From assembly GCF_004027225.2 (NCBI RefSeq), contig NC_044288.2, positions 5,135,719 through 5,199,718 on the forward strand: a stretch of 64,000 nt of DNA, written 5' to 3'. This stretch comes from Strigops habroptila (lineage: Eukaryota > Chordata > Aves > Psittaciformes > Psittacidae). Of the stretch, positions 1 through 23,386 are shown in pieces. Both the position numbers and the translations under genes were made by a program. The stretch's first letter is position 1. The number at the start of each line of letters is the position of its first letter. Under the pieces are notes generated by a model. The model was not told the DNA's origin. It saw only the letters and a program-made list of their open reading frames with translations, and ran no database searches.

Positions 1-2522
1 CTGTAACAGGCAACTACTTGCCAAGTTGCTTTGGGTCTCCTATTCATGCGCTGTGTCACATGAGGGTACCGATCCAGGACATGTCAGCAGAATCCGTTCG
101 GAAACTTGTGAGTTTAAGACAAGATTGTCTTCTGAACCCACAAGAACCATTAAACTAGATGTTAAGTCTTTATTGTTAAGGAGCCTTCTTCCACTTCCCT
201 GGTCCATAGTCTGAGAATGCTGATGCAGCTTGTGCTCTCCAGTGCACCGTCTGCACACCCTGCCTTAGTTCTTCACGTGGAGGAACCAACCCATTTCATA
301 TAGAGAGCACTGGAAGTAAGATCCATTTGCTCTGCCTGCATGTTTAAAAAAGGTGTGCAACTTCTAAATGTAGACCTTTTCCCCAAGCCTTTGGCTTTCT
401 CTGCATGGAATGGAGATGTGTGTGTTTATGTGAGGCATGATGTAATGCTTCTACAGAGCTCAGTGCACATGAAGCATGTTTATGAGAGCAGCTTGTTTCT
501 TCTATCTGGACTTCAGATAGAAGTGCCTGTTGTACTAGTCTTGCATGAAGTTGTGAGTGAAGCTGCACAGTTTCTCAGCAAGTCTTAACGCTCAGGTATA
601 AGCTTTGTGAAGTATTTTTGCAGAGCTGAGGAAGGACTTGGCTAGCTGCCTTTTTTTCTCCCTTTCCTTTTTCCCTTCTCTCCCCACACCTCCTTCCCTC
701 AGACCCTGATGCCACTAGAAATGAGTGGTAATGCTGTTCCAGCTGAAAAGCCATTGGAAATTCCAAAAGAGCTGTGGATGATGGTGGATTACTTATACCG
801 CAATGCTTCCCAGCAGGTTGGTAGTGTTTGTACTGGAAACACAAAATAACTGGTTTGCCTTGGGTTTAGTTTTGAAGAAGATACTGGTAATAGCAGTGGT
901 TGTGAACTGTGGCCAATGGTAGAGAGAGATAAAGGACATTGTGATAAGTGGTCCTGGTGCTCCGGGTTGCACCATTTCATGCTGGTGAGCTTGTCTGTGT
1001 GTGGCTTGCATCACCAGCCTCCCTCCTGCATTGCTGCTGCACAGCAGCCTTGCTAGAGCTGCTCATGGTGAGATTTGTGCTGATAACTAACAATTTAGAG
1101 AGATTTTTCCAGCCAGATTACAACAACATTGCTCTATTTACCCAAATAACTGTTATTTTCCTTGAGAATGACTAATGGTCTTTGCAGGAGGATCTGTTTC
1201 AGCAACCAGGCCTCAGATCTGAATTTGAGCAAATCCGAGATTGTTTGGACAAAGGAATACACGATACCCTCCGTATCCTTTCAGCCTGACGTCTGGTAAA
1301 GCTCACTACACCTCAGTGATCAAAGCTGGAAAAGATTTGATCAATCTGCTGTGCTCCACCATGGTTTTTAAATCACTGAGTCTCATCTTGGGGTAACTGA
1401 GCTCTGCAGTTCTGCTACTCCTCGTTGTCAGTACTAATGCGTCCACTAATCCTCCTTGCAACGTTGACGAATGATTGTTGATGAATCCTGTAAGAGTCCA
1501 ACTGCCAAAGGAAACAGCTTGCTATGTCAAGTGGCTTAACTCAAAGCTGTGAACAATATGAGGGGTTCTTGGAGACTTAGATTAATGTGTCAGCAGAAAT
1601 GTGACCAAACCAGATCACATTGTACTTGCCTCTTCCTTAACCCTCTTTGGATCAGATGGCAGCAACCACTCGGTAGCAGAAGCCCTCCTGCTCTTCCTGG
1701 AAAGCCTGCCCGAGCCGGTCATCTGCTCCAGGTTCTACAGCAGATGTTTGGAGAGTGCCGACAGCTACCCTCAGAGCTGTCAGGTATTGCTGGCTTCACT
1801 GTTCTGTAATGCCAGAGGGAGGGGAGGCAAACTGGGTTATGCCAGACCAGTTTTTGCTCTCAGAAATGGTGCTTTTTGGTTATGAAGGGCTGTTAGTATT
1901 TGCAGACAGGGTGATGTTGGTAGTAGATGCTGCTAAGCCATTGCTGTGTCTTCAATATAAATGGTGTTTTTTCTCCCTTCCTCAGATTATCTCTAAGCTG
2001 CCAGCGTGCCATAAGAATGTGTTTGACTATCTAATGGCATTTCTCCGAGAACTACTGAAAAATTCGTGCAAAAACCATTTGGATGTGAATATTCTCGGTA
2101 AGGAGAGCAAAATACCCCTTCTGTTCAGAGGGGGTTGGCAGTGTATGTAACAAACGTAAGCACAGTTGTGGCCTCACTGTTCTCAAGCATTTAACAATGA
2201 ACAGTCCATAGAAAAACAGTCACTGCAGCAGCCTAAGTGACTTGGAGGTGTGTGGGTCACCAGCTTTATCTTACCCCATTCCGAAGGCAGGTGCTGTCTC
2301 TGACTCACTGAGGCTGGGGGAATTACCCTTGATACTCTGCTGCTGACCGGCTCTTCCTGTCAGCTTTATTGATTTCTCTTTTCTTTTATTAATACAGCTA
2401 GTATATTTGGTGGCTTGTTGCTTCGACCTCCTCCTGGACATCCTCCACCTGATATAACTGAAAAGAGTAAAGCTCAGCAATTTATCCATCAGTTCCTCGT
2501 GATAGAAGACAATCTACCATGA
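1..2522 (+). CDS. INPP5B: INPP5B, 3' part (type II inositol polyphosphate 5-phosphatase), last six coding exons
   Basis: C-terminal end of a phosphoinositide 5-phosphatase that removes the 5-phosphate from PI(4,5)P2 and related lipids at Rab-positive endomembranes. The catalytic domain lies upstream of the window. Exons seen: 1-107 (codons start at base 3), 703-816, 1188-1272, 1656-1783, 1986-2097 and 2398-2522 (TGA 2520-2522); all phases agree. They encode the end of the ASH domain ([14 protein letters not shown]) and the RhoGAP-like domain ([61 protein letters not shown]). In OCRL and INPP5B this RhoGAP domain is known to be catalytically inactive and binds Rac/Cdc42 and endocytic adaptors. 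The wording is closer to human INPP5B than OCRL as I recall them, and the MTF1 neighbour supports INPP5B. The donor after 1272 (GTATCC) is weak, but the frame requires it. I recognise nothing else in the introns, including 108-702 and 1273-1655. Confidence 0.93.
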
Positions 2523-2836
2523 ATCTCAGATGCAGCTAATCTTATTTTTAGGTATCAAATTACTGTAAAAATATTGGGTTTGTACAGTATAATGCCTTTT
2601 TTTTATATATAGCATAGTATTTTATACAATCTATGGCTTTTGAAGGCACAGAGCAGGGAGCTTGAATCAGCTGTCACTGTTTAAGCTGTAAAGTATATAA
2701 AATTTCTAAATAAGCTGTATGTAGACAAGCAAAAATATAAAAGCTGAGACTTAACACTGTATTTTATTTAAGTTGTATTAAAACTCAGAATTCTAAGTCT
2801 TTGTTATTTAAATAAAGAGTTCTCAGTGCCTTTTAG
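2523..2836 (+). terminator. INPP5B: INPP5B 3' UTR and polyadenylation signal
   Basis: About 310 bases of AT-rich 3' UTR follow the INPP5B stop. A canonical AATAAA at 2811-2816 comes just before a T/G-rich stretch, so cleavage is probably near 2830-2840. CR1-derived sequence begins about 40 bases further on. Confidence 0.75.
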
Positions 2837-2874
2837 CAGCTGATTCGTCTGTTCTTGATGTTGGCTGGTTTAGT

Positions 2875-3010
2875 GCTCTGCCACCCTCGATGTAAAGAAG
2901 TTCTTCCTTATGTTGAGGTGAAACTTCTAGTGTTTTAGTTTATGGCCATTGCTCCTCGTCCTGTTACTGGGCACCACTGGAAAGAGTCTGGCCCCATCCT
3001 CCCGGCACCC
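2875..3010 (-). mobile_element. CR1 LINE fragment, antisense
   Basis: Antisense CR1 3' region, recognised by the block 'aagaagttcttcctta' followed by the reverse complement of the typical 'gtgcccagt...ggac' stretch. It has no clean 3' octamer end. It abuts a sense CR1 copy at about 3015, so one probably inserted beside or into the other. Confidence 0.7.
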
Positions 3011-3014
3011 ACCT

Positions 3015-3697
3015 TCGAGATAAGCTGCTCCGTGGAAAAGGACCTGGGGGTGCTGCTGACTGATGGAGCTGAACATGAGCAGCTTGTGCCCAAGCAGCCA
3101 CGAAGCCACCAGCATCCTGGCCTGTATCAGCACCAGTGTGACAGCAGGGCCAGGGCAGTGATTGTCCCCCTGCACTGGGCACTGGTGAGGCTGCACCTCG
3201 AATCCTGTGTCAGTTCTGGGCCCCTCACTGCAGGAGGACATTGAGGTGCTGGAGCGGGGCCAGAGAAGGGCACCGGAGCTGGTGCAGGGCCTGGAGCACA
3301 AGTGTGATGAGGAACGGCTGAGGGACCTGGGGGGTTTATTCTGGAGAAGAGAAGGCTCAGGGGGGACCTGATCGCTCTCTGCAACTCCCTGACAGGAGGA
3401 TGGAGCCAGGAGGGGGCTGGTCTCTGCTCCCAAGGAACAAGGGACGGGACAAGAGGAAACGGCCTCAAGCTGCGCCAGGGGAGCTTTAGATGGAGCTGAG
3501 GAACAATTCCTTCCCCAGAGGGTGCTCAGGCATTGGAACAGGCTGCCCAGGGCAGTGCTGGAGTCACTGTCCCTGCAAGTGTTCACACCCCGTGTAGCCG
3601 AGGCCTCAGCGCCATGGGTTAGTGGTGGCCTTGGGAGTGCTGGGAACGGTTGGACTTCATGGTCTTAAAAGATCTTTTCCAACCTGGTTCATTCTGA
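3015..3697 (+). mobile_element. CR1 LINE 3' end, sense, about 680 bp
   Basis: Truncated CR1 running through the end of its reverse-transcriptase ORF region and into the 3' UTR. Hallmarks are 'gagaagagaaggctcag', 'ccttccccagagggtgct', 'aggctgcccagggcagtg' and the end block 'gatcttttccaacctggt' followed by a degraded octamer tail near 3690. The reading frame is not open, so the copy is inactive. Confidence 0.85.
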
Positions 3698-3699
3698 TT

Positions 3700-3865
3700 T
3701 ATCTGCACTGATGACATCCCCTCTCAGGCTGCTCTTCTCTGGACCAAACACACTCAGCTCCCACAACCCCTCATCATGAGAGATGCTCCGGATCATCCCT
3801 GGGGGCTCCACTGCACCCTCCCCAGTAGCTTCTTTCTCCCTGTGCTCTTTCCCTATCGGTGACTG
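3700..3865 (-). mobile_element. Degraded CR1-like fragment, antisense
   Basis: The stretch from 'cctctcaggctgctcttct' through the short 'agagatgctcc' block resembles the antisense mid-3' part of CR1 ('ggctgctcttctccaggct...agaggtgctccag'). The similarity is partial and the edges are uncertain. It ends where the MTF1 CpG island begins. Confidence 0.5.
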
Positions 3866-3879
3866 TATCCTGGTGCTAT

Positions 3880-4400
3880 AGACCACGTTTAACGCTGCCG
3901 TGATCACCTCCGCCGCCGGGTCCCCGCCCGCCCCATCCCGCCAGCCCCCGCGGCGGGCGCGGCGCTCCCGTCGGTCCGCGCGGGGCCGGAAGCGGAAGGG
4001 AGTGCGCTGGTGATCATGGTGCCGCCGGGGCGGGGAAGGAGGTGCCGCCGCTGCCCGCAGCCCGGTGAGCGCGGCGGGGCCGGCTGCAGCCGGGGGGATG
4101 CGGCTCCGCGCCCGGGCAGGGGGGCGCCGCGGGCCCCGCTGGTGGCTCTCCGCGGGGATAGCGCGGGCCCGGGCCGGGCGGGGGTAGCGCCGCGGTCGGG
4201 CAGGGGACACCTTCCCCGGCCCGCGGGCGGGGGCCGTGGCGCAGGGCCCGGCGCGTCCCGCACCGCCCGCCCTGGGGCTGGGCGTGCGGCCGGGGCCGCG
4301 GGGCCTCTGCCTGGGCGCTGGGCCTGCGAGAGGAGCGGGGGCCCGGCCGGGGCAGAGCCGCCTGACTCCTTCCCCCCCCTCGCCCGTCCTTGTGTTGCAG
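3880..4400 (+). promoter_or_regulatory. MTF1: MTF1 CpG-island promoter, noncoding exon 1 and intron 1
   Basis: Very GC-rich and CpG-dense. A tandem ETS-type site, CCGGAAG at 3986-3992 directly followed by CGGAAG at 3993-3998, sits just upstream of the presumed noncoding first exon. A good donor (CCG|GTGAGC) ends that exon at 4064, and the acceptor TTGTGTTGCAG ends at 4400. The transcription start cannot be placed exactly and is assumed to lie near or just after the ETS pair, as is common for TATA-less housekeeping promoters. Confidence 0.7.
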
Positions 4401-4448
4401 ATGAGTCGCTACGGTCTGAGTGCACGATATCGCACTGAGAGGCGGTGA
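4401..4448 (+). promoter_or_regulatory. Upstream ORF in the MTF1 leader, 15 codons
   Basis: The first three bases of MTF1 exon 2 are an ATG. It opens a 15-codon frame (MSRYGLSARYRTERR) ending in TGA at 4446-4448, three bases before the MTF1 start codon at 4452. A second possible upstream ORF starts at ATG 4016 in exon 1 and, through the 4064/4401 splice, reads 28 codons to TGA at 4436-4438 in another frame. Such uORFs usually reduce initiation at the main start and can make it stress-responsive. Whether either is translated is inferred. Confidence 0.5.
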
Positions 4449-4451
4449 GCC

Positions 4452-16347
<11,896 letters not shown>

Positions 16348-19300
16348 AGATGTTCCAGATTTTCCTTTGCACCTGGAGGGTAAAACCCTCTCCTTTAGAA
16401 GCAGAAACTGAAGGATCGATTCTTTTTCCTTCCTCTTTGGAAGTTTTGTGGCTTATTTCTGCTTCACAGATGTCATCTTAGTCACGTCCCAGGTACATCC
16501 ATCTCTGAGAATCTATCTAAAAAAAAAAAAAGGTAAAAAAAAAAAGAAAAAAAAAAAAGAAAATGCTAAGTTATATATGAACTGTTTTGGCTGCACTGTC
16601 TGTCACTTTTGCTTGTCATATGTGAACACAGAAGTTAAGGTTACTCGTGTGCAAAAAGATTCTAAAAAGAAAAGGGGGGGTTTAGTTTGTCTCCAGTTGC
16701 ACATCGCTTATGTTTGGGATTAAGGTACTGGCAGCAAGTGGGTCTTTGTTACAACTCCTTGGGTCTATAATTTTCTTCTGTCTCTTTTGTCTGATACTAA
16801 CCATGCACTATAAGGGGAGCCCAGGAAAGGAATTTGCTGTAGCAGAAAATGGCATTATTGTAGAAGATGATTTATCTGCAATCTTACTGGAATGTGATTG
16901 TCACACCACTGAGTTGGGAGCTTTGTACTAACGCTGTTACTAAAGCCTACAGAAACTTTTGGGGAGTTTTATTTCAGAGGAGCACAAGTACCTTGTGCTC
17001 CTGATGGGTCTGTTCATTTAATTTCATTAGGACTTCAAAGGGTGGTGGCAGACACTGTTTCACAAGGTGGAAACACAATCGAAGCCCCTGCTTCCTCAGG
17101 CTCAAGAGTCTGTTTTCTTTGCCTCTCTTTGAAGGATGCAGTGAGTCCCAGGTGTAGTCAGGTTGGTGCCTGCTGCTCTTTTGATTTATTTGGCTCAGAA
17201 CCAAGTCATCCTCTTAATCCCCGTGACTGTTTAATCAGGAGCATGGTGCCTTTGCTGGTTACTCTCATCTTTTGTCAAGAACAACTCTTCAGAATGATTC
17301 AACCGAAACTCAGTTTGAATTCAGTGAGTCTATCCTTCAGCTGTCCACAAGCTTCCCTTGTTTTCTGTTAAGCTATATGATTTCTGCCTGAATCTGCCTC
17401 CAGCCTACTGCAATGCCAGCTTTTTGTGCACGGGGCTATTTCTTGACTAAAAGAAGTTACACAACATAGTAGTTTTTCATATCAAACTGAAAGTCTATAT
17501 TCTAACCTACTCAGGGTAAATAAACCACAAACCCCCCCTTCCACCAAAAAGCCTGTAATGTTGCAATAAATGCAGTCTCATTCTAAATGGTTTATTTATG
17601 CTGCATTATTTTAAAAGATGTAATTTTATAGTGTTTTTTCCATCTTTCTGGCTTTGGCTGTCAGTCCTTTTGTGTTAAAGGAAAGAATATTAAATAGTCT
17701 TTATTCAGTTTACAGTGTTGTCATTAGTGAGATACAAAGATAATGACTGTAAGCCACTTAACGCGGAGTGTCTCTGCGCACTAAATTTAGGAATGCGAAA
17801 TCCCAGTGGATAGAGGTCTCTCACCCTTTGTACTTGATCAAAGCTGCTCTCTGTACCTCCTGGGGGGAGAACCCTCTGCTTGCAGCCAGACCTCCCCAGG
17901 ATGTGGGATGATGAGCAGGTTTTTTAAACCCTCTGGTGATGTGCTCTGTGTAGCCTTAGTGAACGCGCTGCCACAGCACGGATGGAATTGGCTTTTCACC
18001 TCTCTGACAACTCCCTTCCAGTTGTGACATGCAGAAGGGTGAAACTCCATCCCGTTAGGGTGAACATGAGGGAGGAAAGGCTGTGCAAAGAGTGCTTTGT
18101 GCCTGGGAAGTGTCATCTTACTCTGCTAGGGCAGGGTGCTCCCTTTTGGTAACTGCAGTGATGAGCTTGGGGGCACCAGCGGAACTGGAAGCACGCTGAT
18201 AGTTCCCTTTGTGTTGGTGTGTGTGACAGTGGGGATGTGGGCTCTGCAGCAATAAGGTTTGCATCCATGAAACGCGGATAAAGAGTGTTCTAGGTTTGGT
18301 TCTTGTAATGGTAATCCCTAGAGGGTAGCGAGATGGTGGTCCCGTGGTTTTTTTTTCCTCCTACATCTTAGTTTCGTGATGCAGTATGGTTGCATGGCAG
18401 CAAGAACTGTTTAGAACACAAAATAAATAGTCTCAAGCCTGTGTGGCTGGACTGTCCTCGCAGAGATAATCTCCACCAGTGTAGAGCTCCACTTTGGAGG
18501 AGTGTGAGTGGTGCCTGGAGCTGTGTGAGGTGTCCTGTGGGGCACAGGCCACTGCAGGGGGCCTTTTGTGTTTGAGGGAGAGTGGATGCATGTGTGTGTG
18601 AGAGATTCTACTAATGCAGGAGCATGCAGATTCCCCTGGAGTTGTGGGGTGATGGGTACAAGGGTACCAGATGTGGCCTGGATTTAGCATCTTCTGAGCC
18701 TTTCTGTCCTTCAGGGAGGTGTTTTTCTGTGCTACTTTTGCTGCTCGTGACTTAGTTCACCTCAACCACCCTTCCATTGGGCCCGATAGCATCTTCAGAA
18801 ACTGCTTTGTGACAGAAGTGAGTAGAAGAATCTACCAAAGGCTTTGAAATCAGAAGCTAATTTGGAAGCGTGATTGCGTGCAGCACCTCACTGCTGCCAT
18901 CCTCTCCGAGTGGGTGTCAGCAGTTAAACCTCTCTGCTGTTTTCACACCTACTGTTTTCTCTTGATGTGTTCTAGGAAAAGCAAAGTGTTCCAAGTTCAT
19001 GCTGACTTTTAGGTGCGCTGGTTTTGCCATTACCCTCTTGTACAGGCATCAGACAGGCTGCAATTTAGGTGAAACTGATTAGAGCTTGTAACGAAGCGAG
19101 AGCAGTGTGGTGATTCTGTTGAATGCTCAGGCCGCTGCGCCACGGTCTGTGCATCCCACCTGATTGTGTTGTACAGATGTGTGCTTTTGTTGCTTCATTG
19201 TTGGTCTGCTTTCCAGAGTGTCCCATCTGCACGTATCTGATGTGTTTCACAGTGGACATTTGCATCCTCAGGCGTTGTACTGCTGGGGTGGTGGTTAATG

Positions 19301-21740
19301 CGCTTCAAAGGGAGGAGACTGTGAGTAGCTGGCAAGGGAGGGCAGCCACAGCAAAGCCCTGAGACTCCTCAGTGCCAGAGAATTCTCTGTCCTCCTCTTG
19401 TTGCCCCAGCATTTAGAGTGTTCACAACAATATTGTTAAAGAAAGGGGGAGAGTTTCTACTGCTGTAGATCTGGTAAGACACTGGGTTCCCAGGATGGGG
19501 CATGTTCTGTTCATACGCTGGAGCCTCTGAGAACAGCGTGTCCTCCCTCTGCAAAACCCACATTTCACAACCCCCTGCAATTATCAGTCAGAGAGCAAAG
19601 CTGCACTGCTTGGGGTCCTTCTGTGTTAAAGGTTTGGCTGTTTTGTGGCTTTTGGGGATTTTCTTGGTTCTGTACAGTTTCTGGATGGGTGCAGAAGCTT
19701 AAACATATAGAATGGGTCGAATTGCCAACATTGGCCACTCTAGTCACCAAGCAGTGACCCAGGGAAGCAGACTTGGCATACAGTTGAAGGCTGTAGAAGT
19801 TGCTTTTCATGCTTGTAGATGCTAGAGGGATGGAAAATCAGCACTGCTTAAATGCTGGTACTGAATTATATAGAACAAGTACGACTTGGGCACTTGTATA
19901 ATGCTGTGTCCAGAAAGACTAGCTCACAGAACCTCATACTGGTATCTAAAATGCACTTTAGGTTATTTTATCTTTAACCCAATTGCTGCAATTTCTTTTG
20001 TATATATACTTTCACAAAGTTTATTTTTGCTCTGAGTAAAAGTTAACAGGGGTGTGCAAAGAAGAGCACTTAACTTGGTGCAATACTTGTAGCTAAAGAT
20101 CATTGTCCCATGTGGTAGGTCTGTCTGTGTCTGTCTAACTGAATCTTTGTAGTAATGAGCTCGGTGACGTACTTGCCCTTCCCTGTCTGTACCCAAACTA
20201 AATTATGCATCATTAGCAAACGTCCAATCTATGCAAATACTCCACTGAGAGCACTGTGCTTTAGCAGGCCTTTTCTCTCATGCTTTCTGGTGGGCTCCTT
20301 GTCACTTCTGTTGGACACAGCCGAGCTCCTTGGTGTGCACCCTTCCTCCCTCGTCCTCTGTTCTGCCATGTGAGGGTGAGCAGAAGTGACAAGCTGTTCT
20401 GAAATGGGCATGTTGCACCTTTAAAGTCTTCGGGATCGTTTTGATGTCATGTTATCTGCCTTACTTCACGGAGGATGGTGCTTCTGCAGCCGTCCAAGGT
20501 ATTGTTTTTGCAACTGCAGCAATGTTGTTAAACTGTTTACAGTGCTCTTCCTGCACCGATTAGGAATAAGGCTTGGAGAAGGAACTAAGACTGGCCTGTT
20601 GGTTGTGGAACTGCTGGGGGAGATGAGTTAAGGTGTCGCTGACCTTGGAATTGATCGGTGCTGCAAAGCTGTTCCTGGTTTGGGGGGGAGCACCGCTGGC
20701 AACTGAAGAAAGAGGCAGCCGGGCCTGTGATGTTGAGCAGACAGGGTCGTGGTGTCACCACTGGCTGGCTGCAAGCCCTCGGGCAAGTCACGTAACTGCC
20801 CCGTGCCTCAGCTTCTTCCTTGTGCAGCGAGGACAGTGACACTTGTCTCTCTGAAATGCTTTGAGTGCAGAGTCCTTGGCATTAGTGACCTGAGCTAGCT
20901 GGGCAGAACTGGTAGAGTCCATCTGGATTGTAAGGCAAAAAACGAGAAGCAAAGCATGTCTTTAATAAACCCTACAGGTTTCTGATTGCATAGTTTTTAA
21001 TTGTACACTATTTTTTGCCGTAACATATTTTGGAAACAACAAAATATGGTTTTTATAAATGTTACCTGGAGTTGATACTCATGGACAGGGCTGAACTTTT
21101 AACTTTTTTGCGTCTCGTCTTGGTGTATTTCCTCTGTTCTAGACGTTGGGTTCTGTGTCTGCACTGAGAAATGCAAATGAAACTGGATATTTATGTAGTC
21201 GTGTACATAGTCGAAGTGTGTGTGTTCTTGGAACTAGTTTAAAAATCCCACACCATGCTTTTGGTGGTGTGCAAGCTGGCCAAAATTTGGTTCATTATGC
21301 AGTGTACACTTTCTCAAACTAAATGCAGTTTCTACTTTTTTCTTAAAAACAAGAGATTTTTTTCATATGATCTTTTTTCAGCAAAATCAAAGGTATGTTT
21401 TTGCAGTACCGTAGTTACAGTAGCTGGTATTTCTTGCTGTGTAGCTTTGTGTCCTTCCACTTGCTTACTGAACCGGAGCGATCGGTCTGGCCCTTGTTTT
21501 GGAGAGAGTTGTGGTTGCAGTTGGGTTTCACACAGAGCAGTGTCAGTGTGCTGGGAAGGGATGAGCAAACCTCGAGCCTGGTTCCTTACCCAAGTCCTAG
21601 TCAGCGATGGCATAATTGGGAAGCCAAGGAATTGTAGGAGAACCACAGGTTGTCTCCTGACTGCTTCTGGTTTGACACGCGTGGGGAGCTGGGCAGTGGG
21701 CTTAGAGATGGCAAAATAAAAGAACCCCAGTTTTTCAAGA
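16348..21740 (+). other. MTF1: MTF1 3' UTR (probable long form) with alternative poly(A) signals
   Basis: No gene frame is seen between the MTF1 stop and the C1orf122 region. Human MTF1 mRNA is known to carry a 3' UTR of several kb, so most of this span is probably untranslated MTF1 sequence. Candidate AATAAA signals lie at 17519-17524, 17565-17570 (proximal), 20964-20969 and 21715-21720 (distal). The length actually used is inferred. Confidence 0.5.
16519..16562 (+). repeat. A-rich low-complexity tract
   Basis: Three runs of 11-12 adenines separated by short G/T interruptions, in the first 220 bases of the MTF1 3' UTR. It could be a length-variable site and a source of internal oligo-dT priming in RNA data. 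I see no SINE or LINE body next to it. Confidence 0.85.
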
Positions 21741-21770
21741 GTGCGTGTATGGGTATTAAAGGAATTTATT
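21715..21770. terminator. Convergent poly(A) signals of MTF1 (+) and C1orf122 (-)
   Basis: AATAAA on the + strand at 21715-21720, and TTTATT (AATAAA on the - strand) at 21765-21770, 45 bases apart. They would suit a distal MTF1 3' end and the 3' end of C1orf122, whose stop codon is about 1.2 kb away at 22960. Assignment rests on position and motif only. Confidence 0.4.
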
Positions 21771-22959
21771 TAACTATGAAACATGGGAAAAAAAAAAAAA
21801 TGTGCTTACATTGAGCAATGTGAAGATGTTAGTTACAGGTACAGTACTTCCAAAGGAAGAGCATCTCCAAAACCCCCAAACAAAGAGTAAATATGAATTT
21901 GTATTTTTTGAAGAATGTAAAATGTGAAATAATGGTGTTTGCTTAATTGCTCATTTTGTATGAAGTTAATATTGTACTTTGAAATATCTGCAAAGAAGTG
22001 GAAATTAACTTTTTTGGAATTGAAAGCAATATTAATACTAATGGAATCCTAATTAAATGCTTATTTAAACATTGTGTTATAATAGTCTTTCCTAACAGTA
22101 TTTATGAGTTCTTGGGGGAGATGTGTGAGGATCCTTCCCCTGCCCCCTTAGGAACTGATCAGGATGTGAAGGTATTTCCAAATCCTCCCTCCCCACCTGC
22201 ACTGCCCTTCATGAACTCCATATCCTCAGGAGTTGGAGCAGAAGTTGTTAATGTTAAAGTTCTTAATTTCTGTAGAGGGGAGAGGCTTGCCTGGTCCCCT
22301 TCACGCAAACACCCGTCTAGGTGCCATAAGGTGGCAGGAGCCAGCTGATGCTGCAGGGGCAGGGAGAAAGGCAACTCTTCCTTTGGTTAACATGAGAGCT
22401 TCAGCATTGCAGCTCTGAAAGTTTTAGGTACTAAGTGGTCCTTGGTAAGAAGAGGAGCTTTGCAGAAAGATAGTGTCGATAAGGAAAACAGACTGAATCT
22501 CCTAATCTTCCCTCAATCTGAGTAAATCAAGCTTTCAGCGTGGCAAAATATTTCCATGTGGCAAAAAAAGCCCATCCCACCCCAAACCTCTGAGTTGGGC
22601 CCTCTGTAGCTTGTGCATGTCTTGGATGATGCATCTCTGACTTTGGGACTGTAGGGATAGTCAGGACCGAGTCGCTGCCCACAGCACAGAGCGTTTGTTC
22701 CTCTCCAGCCTCCCCACGGTGTAGCGGATCATTCCCAAACCCTGATCCTGTGAACAGCCAAGGGAAGAGTCCATGCTTGGACAAACCGGTGGGATCTGTT
22801 CAAGGCCGCACCTCCTCCTGTAAGCAGCAGACCCGGGCACACGCACGAGGTACAGACAGAGCCCATCCCGCTTTGCTTTGAAGGGTAAGCTGGGTGAGAT
22901 AAGGTATCGGTGCCGCAGGACAACGCGAGCTCCAAGGCCACAGCTGTGGGAAGCGCCTG

Positions 22960-23311
22960 CTATCGCTCCGGCTCTCCCGGTACCAGGGAAGGGGAAGGCG
23001 GGCGGGCTCCTCCAGCCGGGCCGGGCGCCGGGCGAGGCGGCGGTGGGAGCAGGGCAGGGGGAGCCCGGAGCGCGTCCAGGAGCGCTCCCATCTCCGCCGT
23101 GAGCTTCTCGCAGGCGGCGATCCGGGCTCGCAGCCGCCGCTGCCGGGCCTCCAGCAGGCTCCGCAGCTGCTCCTCCACCTGCGGCAGACACAGCGCTCAG
23201 CGGCGGGGCCGCGGGCCGCCCGCCTCCCCGTCCCGTCCCGCACCCGGTACCCACCGCGGGCCGCCCGCCGCGCTCCCCGGCCGCCTCCGTCCGTCCGTCC
23301 CGCGTCGCCAT
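22960..23311 (-). CDS. C1orf122: C1orf122 (ALAPIN) homologue, small uncharacterised protein
   Basis: Two coding exons on the minus strand: 23311-23255 (ATG, 19 codons, donor GTGGGT) and 23178-22960 (acceptor CCGCAG, stop TAG), joining in phase to 91 aa (human about 110 aa). Exon 1 ends in a GGRP motif. Exon 2 carries a helical, Gln/Arg/Glu-rich core (VEEQLRSLLEARQRRL, then RIAACEKL), matching the human segment with 'EQRQRQLLDTIAACEEM' as I recall it, followed by a Pro/Ala-rich tail. Its place head to head with YRDC and tail to tail with MTF1 matches the human order. No enzymatic motif, signal peptide or membrane segment is visible. The core helix could mediate coiled-coil contacts, but no function should be assigned. 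Confidence 0.8.
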
Positions 23312-23386
23312 AGGAACGGCCCGCCCCGGTACGTCCCCGGAGGTGCATCACCGCACCGCCCGCTGCGAGCCGGAAGAGGGCCGTGC
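23312..23386. promoter_or_regulatory. Bidirectional promoter of C1orf122 and YRDC
   Basis: Only 75 bases separate the two divergent start codons, inside a CpG island spanning roughly 22970-23800. It has no TATA box, a GC-box-like CCCGCCCCG, and an ETS-type CCGGAAG at 23370-23376. This is the usual layout of a shared housekeeping promoter; the human pair is arranged the same way. Confidence 0.75.

Noticed and set aside
2927-3586. 219-codon minus-strand frame
   Set aside because: Lies entirely in CR1-derived sequence, antisense to the element.
3689-4425. Long minus-strand frames over the MTF1 CpG island
   Set aside because: Pro/Ala/Arg-rich translations of CpG-island DNA. No homology and no stop codons only because of high GC.
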